Assembly (NCBI GenBank): GCA_021324445.1
Contig: JAJPJC010000170.1
Coordinates: 1 to 36,008 of the forward strand
Source of the DNA: Isosphaeraceae bacterium
GTDB taxonomy: Bacteria > Planctomycetota > Planctomycetia > Isosphaerales > Isosphaeraceae
Length of the DNA: 36,008 bases
Reading direction: 5' to 3'
This document shows, piece after piece, positions 35,894 to 36,008 of this stretch (within the stretch, counting starts at the first letter, position 1; every line of letters begins with the position of its first letter). Under the pieces are notes generated by a model. It was not told the origin of the DNA. It was given only the letters and a program-made list of their open reading frames with translations, and ran no database searches. The position numbers and the translations under genes were made by a program.

Positions 35894-36008
35894 ATGCCGA
35901 TTAAACCCTAAACAAGCGTGATTTATAGGCGGCCCGGGTCGGGAGCCCAGGAAACGCTCGAAAACCCGCCGAGAGCTTGCAAGAATGCAGGGGGTAACAG
36001 ACCCACAT

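Overview
The window looks like chromosomal DNA of a high-GC planctomycete, probably close to the Isosphaeraceae. This rests on base composition and on the type of content: REP-like dispersed inverted repeats, a large RHS/YD-repeat protein beside an ECF-like sigma factor, and several small conserved proteins of unknown function. No rRNA gene was seen, so the taxonomy is inference.

Layout. 1-350: a 42-bp tandem repeat array followed by a strong stem-loop. 551-12350: a compact hybrid biosynthetic locus, with a single-module fully reducing type I PKS (KS-AT-DH-ER-KR-ACP) and, 0.86 kb further, a one-module NRPS (C-A-PCP-TE). Two tiny overlapping genes lie on the opposite strand between them. 12411-14259: small accessory genes, namely a frameshifted gene with an AHEHTE motif and a partner gene (possibly an effector/immunity pair), then a DUF433-type antitoxin with a DUF5615/PIN-like toxin. 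Three reading frames between about 12.2 and 14.2 kb (NRPS thioesterase end, AHEHTE gene, PIN-like toxin) each appear to be broken by a one-base indel close to the 3' end.

14362-20734: oxidative metabolism. A Rieske oxygenase and an old-yellow-enzyme-type flavoprotein form a minus-strand pair that suggests demethylation of a quaternary or N-methylated amine, with a 22-bp perfect inverted repeat at their junction. An alpha/beta hydrolase, an FAD monooxygenase-like protein and an SDR follow. 20888-27947: mostly core-type minus-strand genes, namely a CstA-family transporter, a CpaE/TadZ-like ATPase, a conserved hypothetical protein, an endonuclease III-like protein with an incomplete iron-sulfur site, ribosomal protein S20 and a TPR protein. 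28366-29256: an SMP-30/gluconolactonase-like enzyme. 29914-35539: an ECF-like sigma factor and a long YD-repeat protein that ends abruptly where an oppositely oriented, recombinase-like C-terminal reading frame begins at the right edge.

How the genes work together. The PKS chain is probably passed to the NRPS condensation domain, joined to one amino acid and released by the thioesterase, giving an acyl-amino acid-type product of unknown structure. The Rieske/flavoprotein pair would act in sequence on a methylated amine. The remaining genes appear independent of each other.
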